A stretch of DNA of 64,000 nt from Brevibacillus fluminis (GTDB taxonomy: Bacteria; Bacillota; Bacilli; Brevibacillales; Brevibacillaceae), in assembly GCF_003710825.1 (NCBI RefSeq), contig NZ_RHHQ01000022.1, forward strand, positions 1-64,000. The letters are read 5' to 3'. The stretch's first letter is position 1. Each line of letters begins with the position of its first letter. The position numbers and the translations under genes were made by a program. Shown here piece by piece: positions 32,743 to 41,591 of the stretch. The notes under the pieces were generated by a model. It saw only the letters and a list, made by a program, of their open reading frames with translations. It made no database searches and was not told where the DNA came from.

Positions 32743-35031
32743 ATGTTCTTTTCCTGGATGAGATCCTTACAAAAATGGCCCGTTTTTTTACGTGAAAATA
32801 GAGTTGAATTCAAGAACGCAATCGCGCAAGAGCTGCGGAAAGAGTCTGCGGTAATCTTGTTTTATGTCGATATCGTTCGGCTGACGGAAATCGAAAACAG
32901 ATACGGGGATATGACCGCGAAGCGCGTCTTGACCCGGTACGAACAGCTTCTTCCCGAGGTCGCACAGTCGATTCTCGGGATAAAAGGCTTGGTGCTTGGC
33001 ATCGTGAAGCTGTGGGGCGATGATTTCGCCATCTATGCTTCTTTTCCGAACGGAACAAGCGAGGAAGAGTATCGGCTTCTTTCCATCAGCGTACAGGATC
33101 GGGTGGAAAGCTTAATGAATCAGCAGATCAAACTGGTGAATCGGGAAGACTTGCGTGTCCGCATCGGTTACGCGCAGCTAGCGGGCCGCGATGTGACGAA
33201 AGAGATGTACACGTCGATGAAGCATGCGATTCAAATGGCTAAATACGGGTTAACGACCGATAAGTACAGCCAGATTCGGCAATTTCATCACATTTTGAAG
33301 CAGGAAGAAGTGCAGATGCTGTTCATGCCGATCGCGTCGCTCAAAGACGGCGAACCTCTCGGGTGGGAAGCGCTTGCACGAGGGCCGGAGAACAGTCAAT
33401 TCTATTCGCCGGCAGCACTGTTTTCCTACGCCGAGGAAACTGATTCGGTTTTCCGTTTGGAACAGCTGTGCCGCAAGCGTGCGTTTGAACAGCTGCGCTA
33501 TTTGCAACCTCATCAAAAAATGTTCATCAATCTCGATCCGCGTGCCATTGACGACCCGTTTTTGTTGCGAGGTCAAGCGCTCAGAATGTTGGAGGAATCC
33601 AACCTAAACCCGGGTAACATCGTGTTTGAAATTACGGAGCGGCATGCGATCACCAACTATCAGGTTTTTCGCAAGGTCATTGAAGAGTATCGGAAAAAAG
33701 GGTATTTAATCGCAGTAGACGATGCAGGGGCAGGATATTCGAGCCTCGAATCCATCACCGAAATTTACCCCGATTACATCAAGCTCGATATGTCCCTAAT
33801 TCGCGGCATTGACACGGATTCGATCAAGCAGGCGCTTTTGGAGACAATCGTGCAATTTGCTGAAAAAGTGAAGTGCAAGATCATTGCGGAAGGCATCGAA
33901 ACCGAAAAAGAGCTGAACACGCTGATGGAAATCGGTGTTCCTTATGGTCAAGGATATTTTCTCGGAAAGCCGGCCAAGGGGATGACCAAAATCAAGGGCG
34001 ACGCGCTGACCTTCATTGATGCCGTGAGCAGCCGTGAAGAGAACCGGACGTATTTTCATCGCGGCCATTTTGCCACGGTAGGCGAAATCACCACGAAGAC
34101 GGTCGTGGCCAAAAAGGATATGCGTGTGCGTCAGGTGCACCAATTGTTTGAACAAAACCAGCGAATCGACAGCATTGTGGTGCTGGATGGCGAAAAGCCG
34201 GTAGGGATGCTGATGAGGTTCCAGCTGTATCAAATTTTGGGTGGGCAGTACGGGATTGCCTTGTATTATGAGCGCCCCGTTTCACAGGTGATGAATTATA
34301 ATCCGCTGATTGTGGAGCAATCGCAGGCGATCGATGAGGTGGCAAAGCTCGCGATGGCGCGTGACGCGTATCATCTGTATGATGTGGTCATCGCAACCGA
34401 TCAAGAAGGGGCATATGCTGGGATCGTGTCCGTGCAAAGCCTGCTGGATAAAATGGCATCCATCAAGCTGGAGCTCGCCACTTTCGCGAATCCGTTAACT
34501 GGGCTGCCGGGGAACGTGCAGATTGAGCGGGAGCTGGGCAAAAGGCTGTATGGGCGTGAGCCGTTCATCGTCATTTATTGTGATCTCGACCGGTTCAAAT
34601 GGTTCAACGATCAATTTGGCTTTGAAACAGGGGACCAAATTATCCGGAGCACAACACAGCTGCTGAAGAACACCATTCAAGCGGTCGGCAATCGCGACGA
34701 TTTCATCGGCCATATCGGCGGCGATGATTTCATCATTATCACCACTGACAAGCGGATGCTCGAGGTCACCAGCTACCTGATGGAAAGCTTCGATACATCG
34801 ATGGCCGACTTGTATGAGCGCAGGCGCAAATGTACGGGCGAATTGCCAATCCTCTCCCTTTCTCTAGCAGGGCTGTACGTCCACCCGGAGCGCTATCGGA
34901 GTGTGGAAGAAATCGCGGAACAGGCAGCGGTTTTAAAGAAAAGGGCCAAACAGTTGCCGGGCACTTCTTTTGTCACGGATTATCCGGAATACCGCCGAAG
35001 CGTTGAAGCGGGCTTGCTTGCAGGCGAGTAG
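32743..35031 (+). CDS. GGDEF-EAL-CBS-GGDEF cyclic-di-GMP protein
   Basis: This 762-residue cytosolic protein has four parts. A degenerate GGDEF-like domain comes first (about 30-175; WGDDF at 91-95 replaces GGDEF). An EAL phosphodiesterase domain follows (about 180-410) with the expected residues: EAL at 209-211, N in FINLDP, E in ITERH, DD at 326-327, K in YIKLDM, E in AEGIE and Q in GQGYFLGKP. A CBS pair spans about 440-570, and a C-terminal GGDEF domain spans about 585-735 with GGDDF at 659-663 and the DLDRFKWFND metal segment. The EAL residues suggest c-di-GMP hydrolysis; the C-terminal domain may also synthesise c-di-GMP or bind GTP. CBS pairs often bind adenylates. ATG 32743 follows GAGGAGG; ATG 32716 lies before that site. 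Confidence 0.88.
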   Translation: MFFSWMRSLQKWPVFLRENRVEFKNAIAQELRKESAVILFYVDIVRLTEIENRYGDMTAKRVLTRYEQLLPEVAQSILGIKGLVLGIVKLWGDDFAIYASFPNGTSEEEYRLLSISVQDRVESLMNQQIKLVNREDLRVRIGYAQLAGRDVTKEMYTSMKHAIQMAKYGLTTDKYSQIRQFHHILKQEEVQMLFMPIASLKDGEPLGWEALARGPENSQFYSPAALFSYAEETDSVFRLEQLCRKRAFEQLRYLQPHQKMFINLDPRAIDDPFLLRGQALRMLEESNLNPGNIVFEITERHAITNYQVFRKVIEEYRKKGYLIAVDDAGAGYSSLESITEIYPDYIKLDMSLIRGIDTDSIKQALLETIVQFAEKVKCKIIAEGIETEKELNTLMEIGVPYGQGYFLGKPAKGMTKIKGDALTFIDAVSSREENRTYFHRGHFATVGEITTKTVVAKKDMRVRQVHQLFEQNQRIDSIVVLDGEKPVGMLMRFQLYQILGGQYGIALYYERPVSQVMNYNPLIVEQSQAIDEVAKLAMARDAYHLYDVVIATDQEGAYAGIVSVQSLLDKMASIKLELATFANPLTGLPGNVQIERELGKRLYGREPFIVIYCDLDRFKWFNDQFGFETGDQIIRSTTQLLKNTIQAVGNRDDFIGHIGGDDFIIITTDKRMLEVTSYLMESFDTSMADLYERRRKCTGELPILSLSLAGLYVHPERYRSVEEIAEQAAVLKKRAKQLPGTSFVTDYPEYRRSVEAGLLAGE

Positions 35032-35075
35032 TCGGCTAATATAGAGAAGATGTGAAAGCAAAGGGAGGTTTATCC

Positions 35076-35504
35076 ATGAAAACGGCAAAAATCACGTTGG
35101 AAAACGGCAAAGAAGTAACGCTTGATCTGTTCGATGAAGCGGCTCCTGGAACCGTAGCCAACTTTGAAAAACTGGCAAACGAAGGTTTCTATAACGGCCT
35201 TTCTTTCCACCGCGTCATCCCAGGCTTCGTCGCACAAGGCGGATGCCCTCATGGTACAGGCACAGGCGGCCCTGGTTACACGATCAAATGTGAAACAGCT
35301 GGCAACCCGAACAAACACGTAAAAGGTGCGCTCTCCATGGCTCATGCTGGGAAAGACACAGGCGGAAGCCAATTCTTCATCTGCTACGATGCATTCCCGC
35401 ATCTGGATGGCGTACATACTGTATTTGGCCAAGTGAGAGAAGGCATTGAGCACGTAGATGCCATCAAACAAGGCGACAAAATGAAAGAAGTAAAAGTTCT
35501 CTAA
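35076..35504 (+). CDS. ppiB: Cyclophilin-type peptidyl-prolyl isomerase
   Basis: This 142-residue cytosolic cyclophilin catalyses cis-trans isomerisation at proline. The active-site residues lie in FHRVIPGFVAQGG (Arg/Phe/Gln), MAHAGKDTGGSQFFI and HLDGVHTVFGQV. It is short and lacks the extra loops of eukaryotic members. ATG 35076 follows AAGGGAGG at about 7 nt; the longer GTG frame from 35052 includes that site and is rejected. It is flanked by its own terminator. Confidence 0.95.
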   Translation: MKTAKITLENGKEVTLDLFDEAAPGTVANFEKLANEGFYNGLSFHRVIPGFVAQGGCPHGTGTGGPGYTIKCETAGNPNKHVKGALSMAHAGKDTGGSQFFICYDAFPHLDGVHTVFGQVREGIEHVDAIKQGDKMKEVKVL

Positions 35505-35524
35505 TCATAGTTACGAGAATTGGT

Positions 35525-35564
35525 GAAGGCATCTGCTATAAACAGCGGATGCCTTCGCTGTTTT
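35525..35564 (+). terminator. Terminator of ppiB
   Basis: GAAGGCATC and GATGCCTTC form a perfect 9-bp stem. The T tract (GCTGTTTT) is weak. Confidence 0.7.
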
Positions 35565-35581
35565 ACGTAACGGGTTCCTGC

Positions 35582-35610
35582 TTGTTTCAATACGGAACTC
35601 TTGGTATGCT
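35582..35610 (+). promoter_or_regulatory. Probable promoter of the M50 protease gene
   Basis: TTGTTT and TATGCT are separated by 17 bp, 34 nt before the ATG. Confidence 0.45.
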
Positions 35611-35643
35611 AATAGGTAGTCGTTTTTGGTCAGGAGGTTTTCT

Positions 35644-36315
35644 ATGGATTTTTCCAACCTGTTTCATTTTGATTGGAGCACCGTTCCATTTCGCATGATT
35701 GCGTTTGTGATTGCTTTTTCGCTCCACGAGTGGGCACATGCCTTTGTCGCTTGGCGGTTGGGTGACAACACGGCGAGAAATGAAGGGAGGCTGACGGTCA
35801 ATCCGATTCCCCATATTGACCCGTTTGGATTGATTTTGATTTTGTTCGGACCATTCGGATGGGCGAAGCCGGTGCCGATTAATCCGCTACATTTTCGCGG
35901 GAACAAGCGGTTGGGGATTGTGTATGTATCAGCTGCAGGCCCGATTGTAAACCTTGTTTTGGCGTTTTTGTTTTGTTTGCTATTCATTGCGGCAGATCAT
36001 TCTGCTTGGGTTTACAGCTTATCTGATAAATGGGCAGCAGCAGTCATGTATACGTTAGGGGCATGCATTACAATTAACTGCGGTTTGTTCGTGTTCAATC
36101 TACTCCCGATTCCACCATTGGATGGATCTAAAATTTTCCGTTTTCTCGCACCTCGCAGCTGGGAGCCGTTTTTTTACAAGCTTGAAATGTATGGACCTTG
36201 GGTGTTGCTCTTAATGATTTTCATTCCGGGGCTCAGTACCTACATTTTAGGGACGCCGCTCGTTTTGCTGTTGAATGTGATTCAAACTCTGGCAGCACGT
36301 ACCCTCGGGTATTGA
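35644..36315 (+). CDS. Site-2-protease family (M50) membrane metalloprotease
   Basis: This 223-residue integral membrane zinc protease of the YwhC/rhomboid-independent M50 group has five to six hydrophobic segments. The zinc site is SLHEWAHAF (HExxH, about residue 31-35) in the first helix, with the third ligand in LLPIPPLDGSKI (Asp about 160). Regulated intramembrane proteolysis is the family role, but the substrate is unknown. ATG 35644 follows CAGGAGG at 6-nt spacing. It stands 54 nt ahead of scpA and may share a transcript with it. Confidence 0.87.
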   Translation: MDFSNLFHFDWSTVPFRMIAFVIAFSLHEWAHAFVAWRLGDNTARNEGRLTVNPIPHIDPFGLILILFGPFGWAKPVPINPLHFRGNKRLGIVYVSAAGPIVNLVLAFLFCLLFIAADHSAWVYSLSDKWAAAVMYTLGACITINCGLFVFNLLPIPPLDGSKIFRFLAPRSWEPFFYKLEMYGPWVLLLMIFIPGLSTYILGTPLVLLLNVIQTLAARTLGY

Positions 36316-36369
36316 TGGGAACGATTATGAAAAACAGCCTTTACATAACCGCAGGAAGGCGATAGAAGC

Positions 36370-37137
36370 GTGGCATATTCAATCAAACTAGATTCATTCG
36401 AAGGACCGCTCGATCTCTTGCTCCATCTGATCGACAAAGCAGAGTTAGATATTTACGACATCCCGATCGCAGAGATCACCGAGCAGTATTTGGCCAAAAT
36501 TCATGAGATGCAGGAGCTGCAATTGGATGTGGCGAGCGAATTTTTGGTTATGGCAGCGACGTTGCTCTCGATCAAGAGCAAAATGCTTTTGCCGAAAAAA
36601 GAAGAGCACGTATTCCAGCCGCACCTGGATATGGATGCGGATGAGATCGACCCGCGTGACGAGTTGGTCGCGCGCCTGTTGGAATACAAGCGGTTCAAAA
36701 TGCTGGCAGAGGAATTGCGCGAAAAAGAAATCGGGCGCAACCAGATTTTTACGCGACCGCCAGAAGATTTGAGCCCATTTGTGAAAGAGGAAGAGAACAC
36801 AATTAAAGACGTGACTCTCTACGATCTGATCGCTTCGTTAGAAAAAATGGTCAGCCGGCTGAAAGTGAAGGAGCCGATGGCCAAAGTGTCTCGCGATGAG
36901 ATCTCTATTAAGGACCGGATGAAGGAAATTCGCCAGCTCTTGTCATTTGGCGGCGGCATGATCCGGTTTACACAGCTGTTCACCAAAGCGACGAACCGGA
37001 CCGAGATCGTCACGACATTTTTGGCGTTGCTGGAATTGATGAAAACAAAGCAGATCAGCTGCGTGCAGAACCAATTGTTCCAAGACATCATGATCATCGA
37101 AGCCAATGGGAAAGGAGGGGAGCCGGGTGGATTATGA
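36370..37137 (+). CDS. scpA: Segregation and condensation protein A (kleisin)
   Basis: This 255-residue kleisin bridges the heads of Smc dimers and binds ScpB, forming the condensin that organises origins and the chromosome. The N-terminal FEGPLDLLLHLIDKAELD and middle DVASEFLVMAATLLSIKSKMLLP motifs are present (each cited in part). The C-terminal winged helix (about 170-250) includes RDEISIKDRM and FLALLELMK. GTG 36370 is the start, behind AGGAAGG. It overlaps scpB by 11 nt, so coupled translation is likely. Confidence 0.95.
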   Translation: MAYSIKLDSFEGPLDLLLHLIDKAELDIYDIPIAEITEQYLAKIHEMQELQLDVASEFLVMAATLLSIKSKMLLPKKEEHVFQPHLDMDADEIDPRDELVARLLEYKRFKMLAEELREKEIGRNQIFTRPPEDLSPFVKEEENTIKDVTLYDLIASLEKMVSRLKVKEPMAKVSRDEISIKDRMKEIRQLLSFGGGMIRFTQLFTKATNRTEIVTTFLALLELMKTKQISCVQNQLFQDIMIIEANGKGGEPGGL

Positions 37138-37714
37138 TCAATTGAAAAGCGTCATCGAAGGATTGCTGTTCTTATCAGGTGATGAAGGGCTAGAGGCCAA
37201 GGAAATCGCCACGATCATCGAGGTGGATGAAGAAACTGCGATCGACATTTTGGAAGATATGAAAGCGGATTTCCGCAGAAGCGGCAGGGGCATCCAGATC
37301 GTCGAGGTGGCGAAAGCGTATCAATTGACGACGCTGCCGGAACATATCAGCTATTTTGAAAAGCTGGCAACCTCCCCGAGTCATTCCACCTTGTCCCAGG
37401 CAGCGTTGGAGACGCTCGCAATCATTGCGTACAAGCAGCCGATCACACGATCCGACATTGAAGAAATACGCGGCGTGAAATGCGAAAAAGCGCTGCAAAC
37501 ATTGCTCTCCAAGCAGCTGATCCGCGAAACAGGAAGGGCGGAAGGAATCGGACGTCCGATTATTTATGGGACGACGCGGGAATTTCTCGAGCATTTTGGC
37601 TTGCGGGAGCTTTCCGAACTGCCAGAACCGCCTGTGCATCTCAATATGGAAGAAATTCGCCAGGAAGCCTCCGCGCTGTTTGGCAAAGACGGAAACGACC
37701 AGTCTCCGGAATAG
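37127..37714 (+). CDS. scpB: Segregation and condensation protein B
   Basis: This 195-residue protein has two tandem winged helices (about 1-80 and 85-165). The family motifs are EGLLFLSGDEG, LSQAALETLAIIAYKQPITR (cited from LSQAALET) and EIRGVKCEKAL. GTG 37127 is preferred, as AGGAGG lies 8 nt upstream; an in-frame ATG at 37106 precedes that site. ScpB dimers bind ScpA and regulate Smc. The scpA-scpB-dacB-spmA-spmB order follows B. subtilis, here without ypuI. Confidence 0.94.
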   Translation: MDYDQLKSVIEGLLFLSGDEGLEAKEIATIIEVDEETAIDILEDMKADFRRSGRGIQIVEVAKAYQLTTLPEHISYFEKLATSPSHSTLSQAALETLAIIAYKQPITRSDIEEIRGVKCEKALQTLLSKQLIRETGRAEGIGRPIIYGTTREFLEHFGLRELSELPEPPVHLNMEEIRQEASALFGKDGNDQSPE

Positions 37715-37740
37715 TTCGGTACTATCAGAAGCCTCGTCCC

Positions 37741-37748
37741 CATATACT
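37741..37748 (+). promoter_or_regulatory. SigE-like -10 element of dacB
   Basis: CATATACT matches the SigE -10 pattern CATAyAhT fully, 38 nt before the dacB ATG. The -35 region (TACTATC about 14 bp upstream) is a poor match. B. subtilis dacB-spmAB is SigE-dependent. Confidence 0.4.
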
Positions 37749-37786
37749 TGTACAAACCACTGTTTACAGGTAATGGGGAGGACGTT

Positions 37787-38965
37787 ATGAAAGTATCGAA
37801 GCTTTTTTCCGGCGGACTCGTCGTTTTTCTTTTTCTCCAGCTCTTGGTTCCAATGCAGCGTGTATCTGCAAGTCCAAAGCCGCCATCGATTTCAGCGGAA
37901 GCGGCTGCCTTAATCGATGTCGCGTCTGGCCGCATCCTGTATGAGAAGAAGGGCGAGCAGAAGATGCGCATCGCCAGCCTAACCAAAACGATGACGGCGA
38001 TCGTCGCCATCGAATCGTCCAACCTCTCGGATAGTGTGACGGTGCCGCCGGAGGCTGTAGGGGTCGAGGGCTCCTCCATCTATTTGAAAAATGGCGAAAA
38101 GCTGACACTTGAAGACTTGCTATACGGACTCATGCTGAGGAGCGGCAATGACGCGGCGGTCACGATTGCGACGCACGTCGGAGGCTCTGTCCCGGGTTTT
38201 GTGCAGATGATGAACGAAAAAGCAGCGATGATCGGCATGACCCACACGAATTTCATGAATCCGCACGGCCTGGACGATTCCAACATGCACTATTCCACCG
38301 CTGATGACATGGTTCGCTTGTCGGCCTATGCACTGAAAAATCCGGTTTTCCGTCAAATCGTCTCGACCAAGGTTAAAAACATCGCATGGGAAGGCGAAAG
38401 CTGGGAGCGCCGTTTACAAAACAAAAACAAGATGCTCAACCTGTACAAAGGGGCTGACGGCGTCAAGACAGGCTATACCAAGCTGGCAAAGCGCTGCCTC
38501 GCATCCTCGGCCACCCGCGACGGTAGACAGCTTGCCGTGATCACGCTGAACGCGCCGGATGATTGGGATGACTCGATGGCCTTGATGGATTGGGGCTTCT
38601 CTACTTTCCAAGCGACCCCACTCCTTCACAAAGGTGACGCGGTTCAAGGCGAGTTCGCAGGGATGAAAAACGAAGACCATTTGCGCGTAACGGCGCTAAA
38701 CGACTTCTCCTACCCGCTGATGGACGGTGAAAAGGACCAGGTGCACACGAAGGTGCAGATGCTAGAAAAGAATTTGACTGTCAAATTGGTGGGCAAGCAT
38801 ATTGGGTTCGTAGAGTTTTATAAGGGAGATCAGCTTATCGGTCGTATTCCGCTCACGGCAAGCAAGCAGGAGACCTCTATGGCGACAGTTGCGCAATCGG
38901 TTGAAGCCGGGTCCTTCTGGGGCGTACTGTGGACGCTGATGATAGGGGGCCTGTGGGATGCTTAA
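37787..38965 (+). CDS. dacB: D-alanyl-D-alanine carboxypeptidase, sporulation type (DacB)
   Basis: This 392-residue exported S11 penicillin-binding protein has a signal peptide at about 1-28 (MQRVSA). The active site has IASLTKTM (Ser about 66 and Lys), RSGNDAAV and VKTGYTK. A PBP5-like C-terminal domain follows, and a final hydrophobic stretch (about 375-390) anchors it in the membrane. ATG 37787 follows GGGGAGG. It overlaps spmA by 8 nt. In B. subtilis DacB (PBP5*) controls cortex cross-linking in the mother cell, and with SpmA and SpmB it is needed for spore core dehydration. Confidence 0.93.
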   Translation: MKVSKLFSGGLVVFLFLQLLVPMQRVSASPKPPSISAEAAALIDVASGRILYEKKGEQKMRIASLTKTMTAIVAIESSNLSDSVTVPPEAVGVEGSSIYLKNGEKLTLEDLLYGLMLRSGNDAAVTIATHVGGSVPGFVQMMNEKAAMIGMTHTNFMNPHGLDDSNMHYSTADDMVRLSAYALKNPVFRQIVSTKVKNIAWEGESWERRLQNKNKMLNLYKGADGVKTGYTKLAKRCLASSATRDGRQLAVITLNAPDDWDDSMALMDWGFSTFQATPLLHKGDAVQGEFAGMKNEDHLRVTALNDFSYPLMDGEKDQVHTKVQMLEKNLTVKLVGKHIGFVEFYKGDQLIGRIPLTASKQETSMATVAQSVEAGSFWGVLWTLMIGGLWDA

Positions 38966-39548
38966 CGTCATTTGGCTCGCCCTCATCGTCGTAAGCATCG
39001 GAGTTGCCATGTTCAATGGACGGATTGAAATCATCAGCCAGGCTATGTTCGAAGGGGCCAAATCAGGCGTGACGGTGTGCTTTGGCCTTCTCAGCATCCT
39101 TGCCTTTTGGATGGGAATCATGCGCATCGCGGAAAAGGCCGGTTTGCTTGAACTTGTCGCCAGAGCCATGTCTCCGCTCGTACAGCGACTATTTCCTGAT
39201 GTGCCAAAAGGGCATCCGGCGATTGGCTATATTTTGTCCAACATGAGTGCCAATCTGCTTGGACTCGGCAACGCTGCGACGCCATTCGGTATCAAGGCGA
39301 TGGAGGAGCTGCAAAAGCTCAACCCAGACAAGCAGCGAGCGACACCAGCAATGTGCACCTTGCTTGCGATCAATACGGCAAGCATTACGCTCATTCCCAC
39401 GACGATGATCGCCATCCGTTTTCAATTCGGCTCGGCCAATGCGGCTGAAATCGTGGGGACAACCTTGATAGCCTCGTTTGCCGCGACGATCTTTGCCTTG
39501 GTTCTGGACCGCTGGTACCGAATGGTGCATAAGCAAAAGACGGGTTAA
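38958..39548 (+). CDS. spmA: Spore maturation protein A
   Basis: This 196-residue membrane protein of the nucleoside-recognition (Gate) family has about four to five transmembrane segments. The conserved LSNMSANLLGLGNAATPFGIKAMEEL region (around residue 93-118, cited as SANLLGLGNAATPFG) is characteristic. It overlaps the end of dacB. Its role in spore dehydration is known from B. subtilis mutants; the transported molecule is not established. Confidence 0.94.
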   Translation: MLNVIWLALIVVSIGVAMFNGRIEIISQAMFEGAKSGVTVCFGLLSILAFWMGIMRIAEKAGLLELVARAMSPLVQRLFPDVPKGHPAIGYILSNMSANLLGLGNAATPFGIKAMEELQKLNPDKQRATPAMCTLLAINTASITLIPTTMIAIRFQFGSANAAEIVGTTLIASFAATIFALVLDRWYRMVHKQKTG

Positions 39549-39559
39549 GGGGGAGCGGC

Positions 39560-40093
39560 ATGTATAATATTGTCTCGCTTCTTTCCGTTTGGAGTATTCC
39601 GCTTCTGATTGCGTTTATATTGGTATATGGCTATGTGCGCAAAGTAGCGGTATATGAGACATTTGTCGATGGGGCAAAGGGCGGCTTGGTGACGACGATC
39701 CGGATCATGCCTCATTTGATCGCGATGATGGTGGCGATTACGCTTTTCCGCGAATCAGGAGCGCTCGATTTGCTGCTCGGTTGGATGGCACCGCTGTTGA
39801 ACTATATTCGCGTACCTGCCGAGGTGGTCCCGCTCGCCCTGCTGCGCCCGCTATCGGGGACAGGCTCGCTAGCGCTGGCCACCGATTTGATCGCCCAGTA
39901 TGGGCCTGATTCGCTAATTGGCAGACTCGCCTCCACGATCCAGGGCAGTACGGACACGACGCTATATGTGTTGACGGTGTATTTCGGCGCCGTTGGTATC
40001 CGCAACAGCTCCTATGCCTTGAAGGTCGGCCTCTGGTCGGACCTATTCGGGGTCGTCGCTTCACTTATTGTCGTCTACATGATTTTCTACTAA
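39560..40093 (+). CDS. spmB: Spore maturation protein B
   Basis: This 177-residue membrane protein is related to SpmA, with a Gate-domain motif LLRPLSGTGSLALATDLI (about 95-112) and five hydrophobic segments. It is paired with spmA 11 nt upstream, and a strong terminator follows. SpmA and SpmB act together in core dehydration and heat resistance. Confidence 0.94.
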   Translation: MYNIVSLLSVWSIPLLIAFILVYGYVRKVAVYETFVDGAKGGLVTTIRIMPHLIAMMVAITLFRESGALDLLLGWMAPLLNYIRVPAEVVPLALLRPLSGTGSLALATDLIAQYGPDSLIGRLASTIQGSTDTTLYVLTVYFGAVGIRNSSYALKVGLWSDLFGVVASLIVVYMIFY

Positions 40094-40109
40094 GTGGCAT
40101 AATTCGACA

Positions 40110-40139
40110 AAACTTCCCAACGAAATTGGGAAGTTTTTT
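40110..40139 (+). terminator. Terminator of the dacB-spmAB operon
   Basis: AACTTCCCAA and TTGGGAAGTT form a 10-bp stem with a CGAAA loop and TTTTTT tail. Confidence 0.93.
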
Positions 40140-40148
40140 CATGTTTCC

Positions 40149-40177
40149 TTGTCCAGCTAGACAATAATGGGTATGAT
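40149..40177 (+). promoter_or_regulatory. SigA promoter of rluB
   Basis: TTGTCC and TATGAT are separated by 17 bp, 21 nt before the ATG. Confidence 0.6.
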
Positions 40178-40197
40178 GGTAAAGAGGTGAAACAGCT

Positions 40198-40941
40198 ATG
40201 GAACGCTTGCAAAAAGTACTCGCCCAAGCAGGGGTGGCGTCGCGCCGCAGCTGCGAGGAATTGATCGTCTCAGGGCGCGTACAAGTAAATGGGGTAACAA
40301 TCCGCGAATTGGGTACAAAAGTTGACCCCGCATCGGATGTCATTACCGTAGATCAGCAACCGATCGCTCGGGAGAAGCTGGTCTATCTGCTTTTATATAA
40401 GCCGATCGGCGTGATCACGAGCTTGGCAGACCCGGAAGGACGTAAAGTAGTGACCGATTTATTGCCAGACATTGAAGAAAGGGTTTATCCTGTCGGGAGG
40501 CTTGACTTCGATACCTCCGGCCTTTTGCTCTTGACGAATGATGGCGATCTGGCTAACCGGCTTGCACACCCTTCCTATGAACTGGATAAAGTGTATCGCG
40601 CTCGCGTAAAAGGGCAAGCGGAGCCGGAAGACGTCAAGAAGCTGGCCAAAGGCATCCTGCTGGAAGACGGCATGACGGCGCCGGGTGAGGCGCGAATCGT
40701 GCACTATGATCCGCAAAAAAACCAAACATTGCTCGAAATCGTCATCCATGAAGGGCGCAACCGGCAAGTCCGGCGCATGTGCGCAGCGATCGGTCATCCG
40801 GTGGTCACATTAGAGCGCATCCGCATCGCTTTTTTGACGATTGGCAAGCTGCGGCGGGGAGAATACCGTCATTTGACGCCGGAGGAAGTGCAGCAGCTGA
40901 AAAACAGCTTGCAAACGCGCAAACCACGCCAGGCCAAATAG
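40198..40941 (+). CDS. rluB: 23S rRNA pseudouridine synthase B
   Basis: This 247-residue protein of the RsuA/RluB family has an N-terminal S4 RNA-binding domain (about 2-50). The catalytic domain has Asp in VGRLDFDTSGLLLLTNDG (about 100-117) and the later GRNRQVRRM motif. It isomerises a uridine in the 23S rRNA peptidyl transferase region. The position between spmB and resA corresponds to B. subtilis ypuL/rluB. AGAGGTG precedes the ATG. Confidence 0.94.
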   Translation: MERLQKVLAQAGVASRRSCEELIVSGRVQVNGVTIRELGTKVDPASDVITVDQQPIAREKLVYLLLYKPIGVITSLADPEGRKVVTDLLPDIEERVYPVGRLDFDTSGLLLLTNDGDLANRLAHPSYELDKVYRARVKGQAEPEDVKKLAKGILLEDGMTAPGEARIVHYDPQKNQTLLEIVIHEGRNRQVRRMCAAIGHPVVTLERIRIAFLTIGKLRRGEYRHLTPEEVQQLKNSLQTRKPRQAK

Positions 40942-41044
40942 TTAACCTAGCACATCGTTCAAAATCTGTTCAAATAATGACACGATAGAAGGAAATTTGT
41001 AGCGCTATAATAAAATCGGACATTCATTTTGACTGGGGACATAG

Positions 41045-41578
41045 ATGATGGATAAACGGAAACGATTATGGATGCGGGTGGCAATTTTAGGCGTCCTCTT
41101 AGGGGCGCTCGTATTTGCTGTCTATTCAAGTTTTGCCAAAGACAACAAAGAAATCAAGATCGGCATGCAGGCTCCCAACTTCAGTCTGGAGCAGCTGAAT
41201 GCGAATGGCAAGGAATTGAAGCTGTCCGATCTGAAAGGGAAAGGGGTCGTGCTTAACTTCTGGGGAAGCTGGTGTGAACCGTGTAAAGCGGAATTCCCGG
41301 AATTGGAGAAACAGTTTCAACGGTATAAAGCCGATGGCATTGAGATTGTGGGCGTCAATATCAGTGAGACACCACTGGCGATCCAGCAATTTGTTGATCA
41401 ATATCGCGTCAGCTTCCCAATTTTAATGGACCGTCAATCCGAGATTACGCGCATTTACCAAATTGGCCCGATTCCCACCACCTTCTTCATCAATAAGGAT
41501 GGGGTCGTCCAGGACCAATTCATCGGCCAGATGAGCGAATCGACGATTATCCAAAAAATCAACAAAATCAAACCGTAA
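41045..41578 (+). CDS. resA: Thiol-disulfide oxidoreductase ResA
   Basis: This 177-residue membrane-anchored thioredoxin-like protein has an N-terminal transmembrane anchor at about 10-30. The TlpA/ResA fold carries the redox pair in WGSWCEPCKAEFPE and the cis-proline loop in GPIPTTFFI. It reduces apocytochrome c cysteines outside the membrane before haem ligation by ResB-ResC. ATG 41045 (or 41048) is used, with GGGG upstream. It is the first gene of resABCDE; resB follows by 13 nt. Confidence 0.95.
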   Translation: MMDKRKRLWMRVAILGVLLGALVFAVYSSFAKDNKEIKIGMQAPNFSLEQLNANGKELKLSDLKGKGVVLNFWGSWCEPCKAEFPELEKQFQRYKADGIEIVGVNISETPLAIQQFVDQYRVSFPILMDRQSEITRIYQIGPIPTTFFINKDGVVQDQFIGQMSESTIIQKINKIKP

Positions 41579-41591
41579 GCGAGGTAACAGC

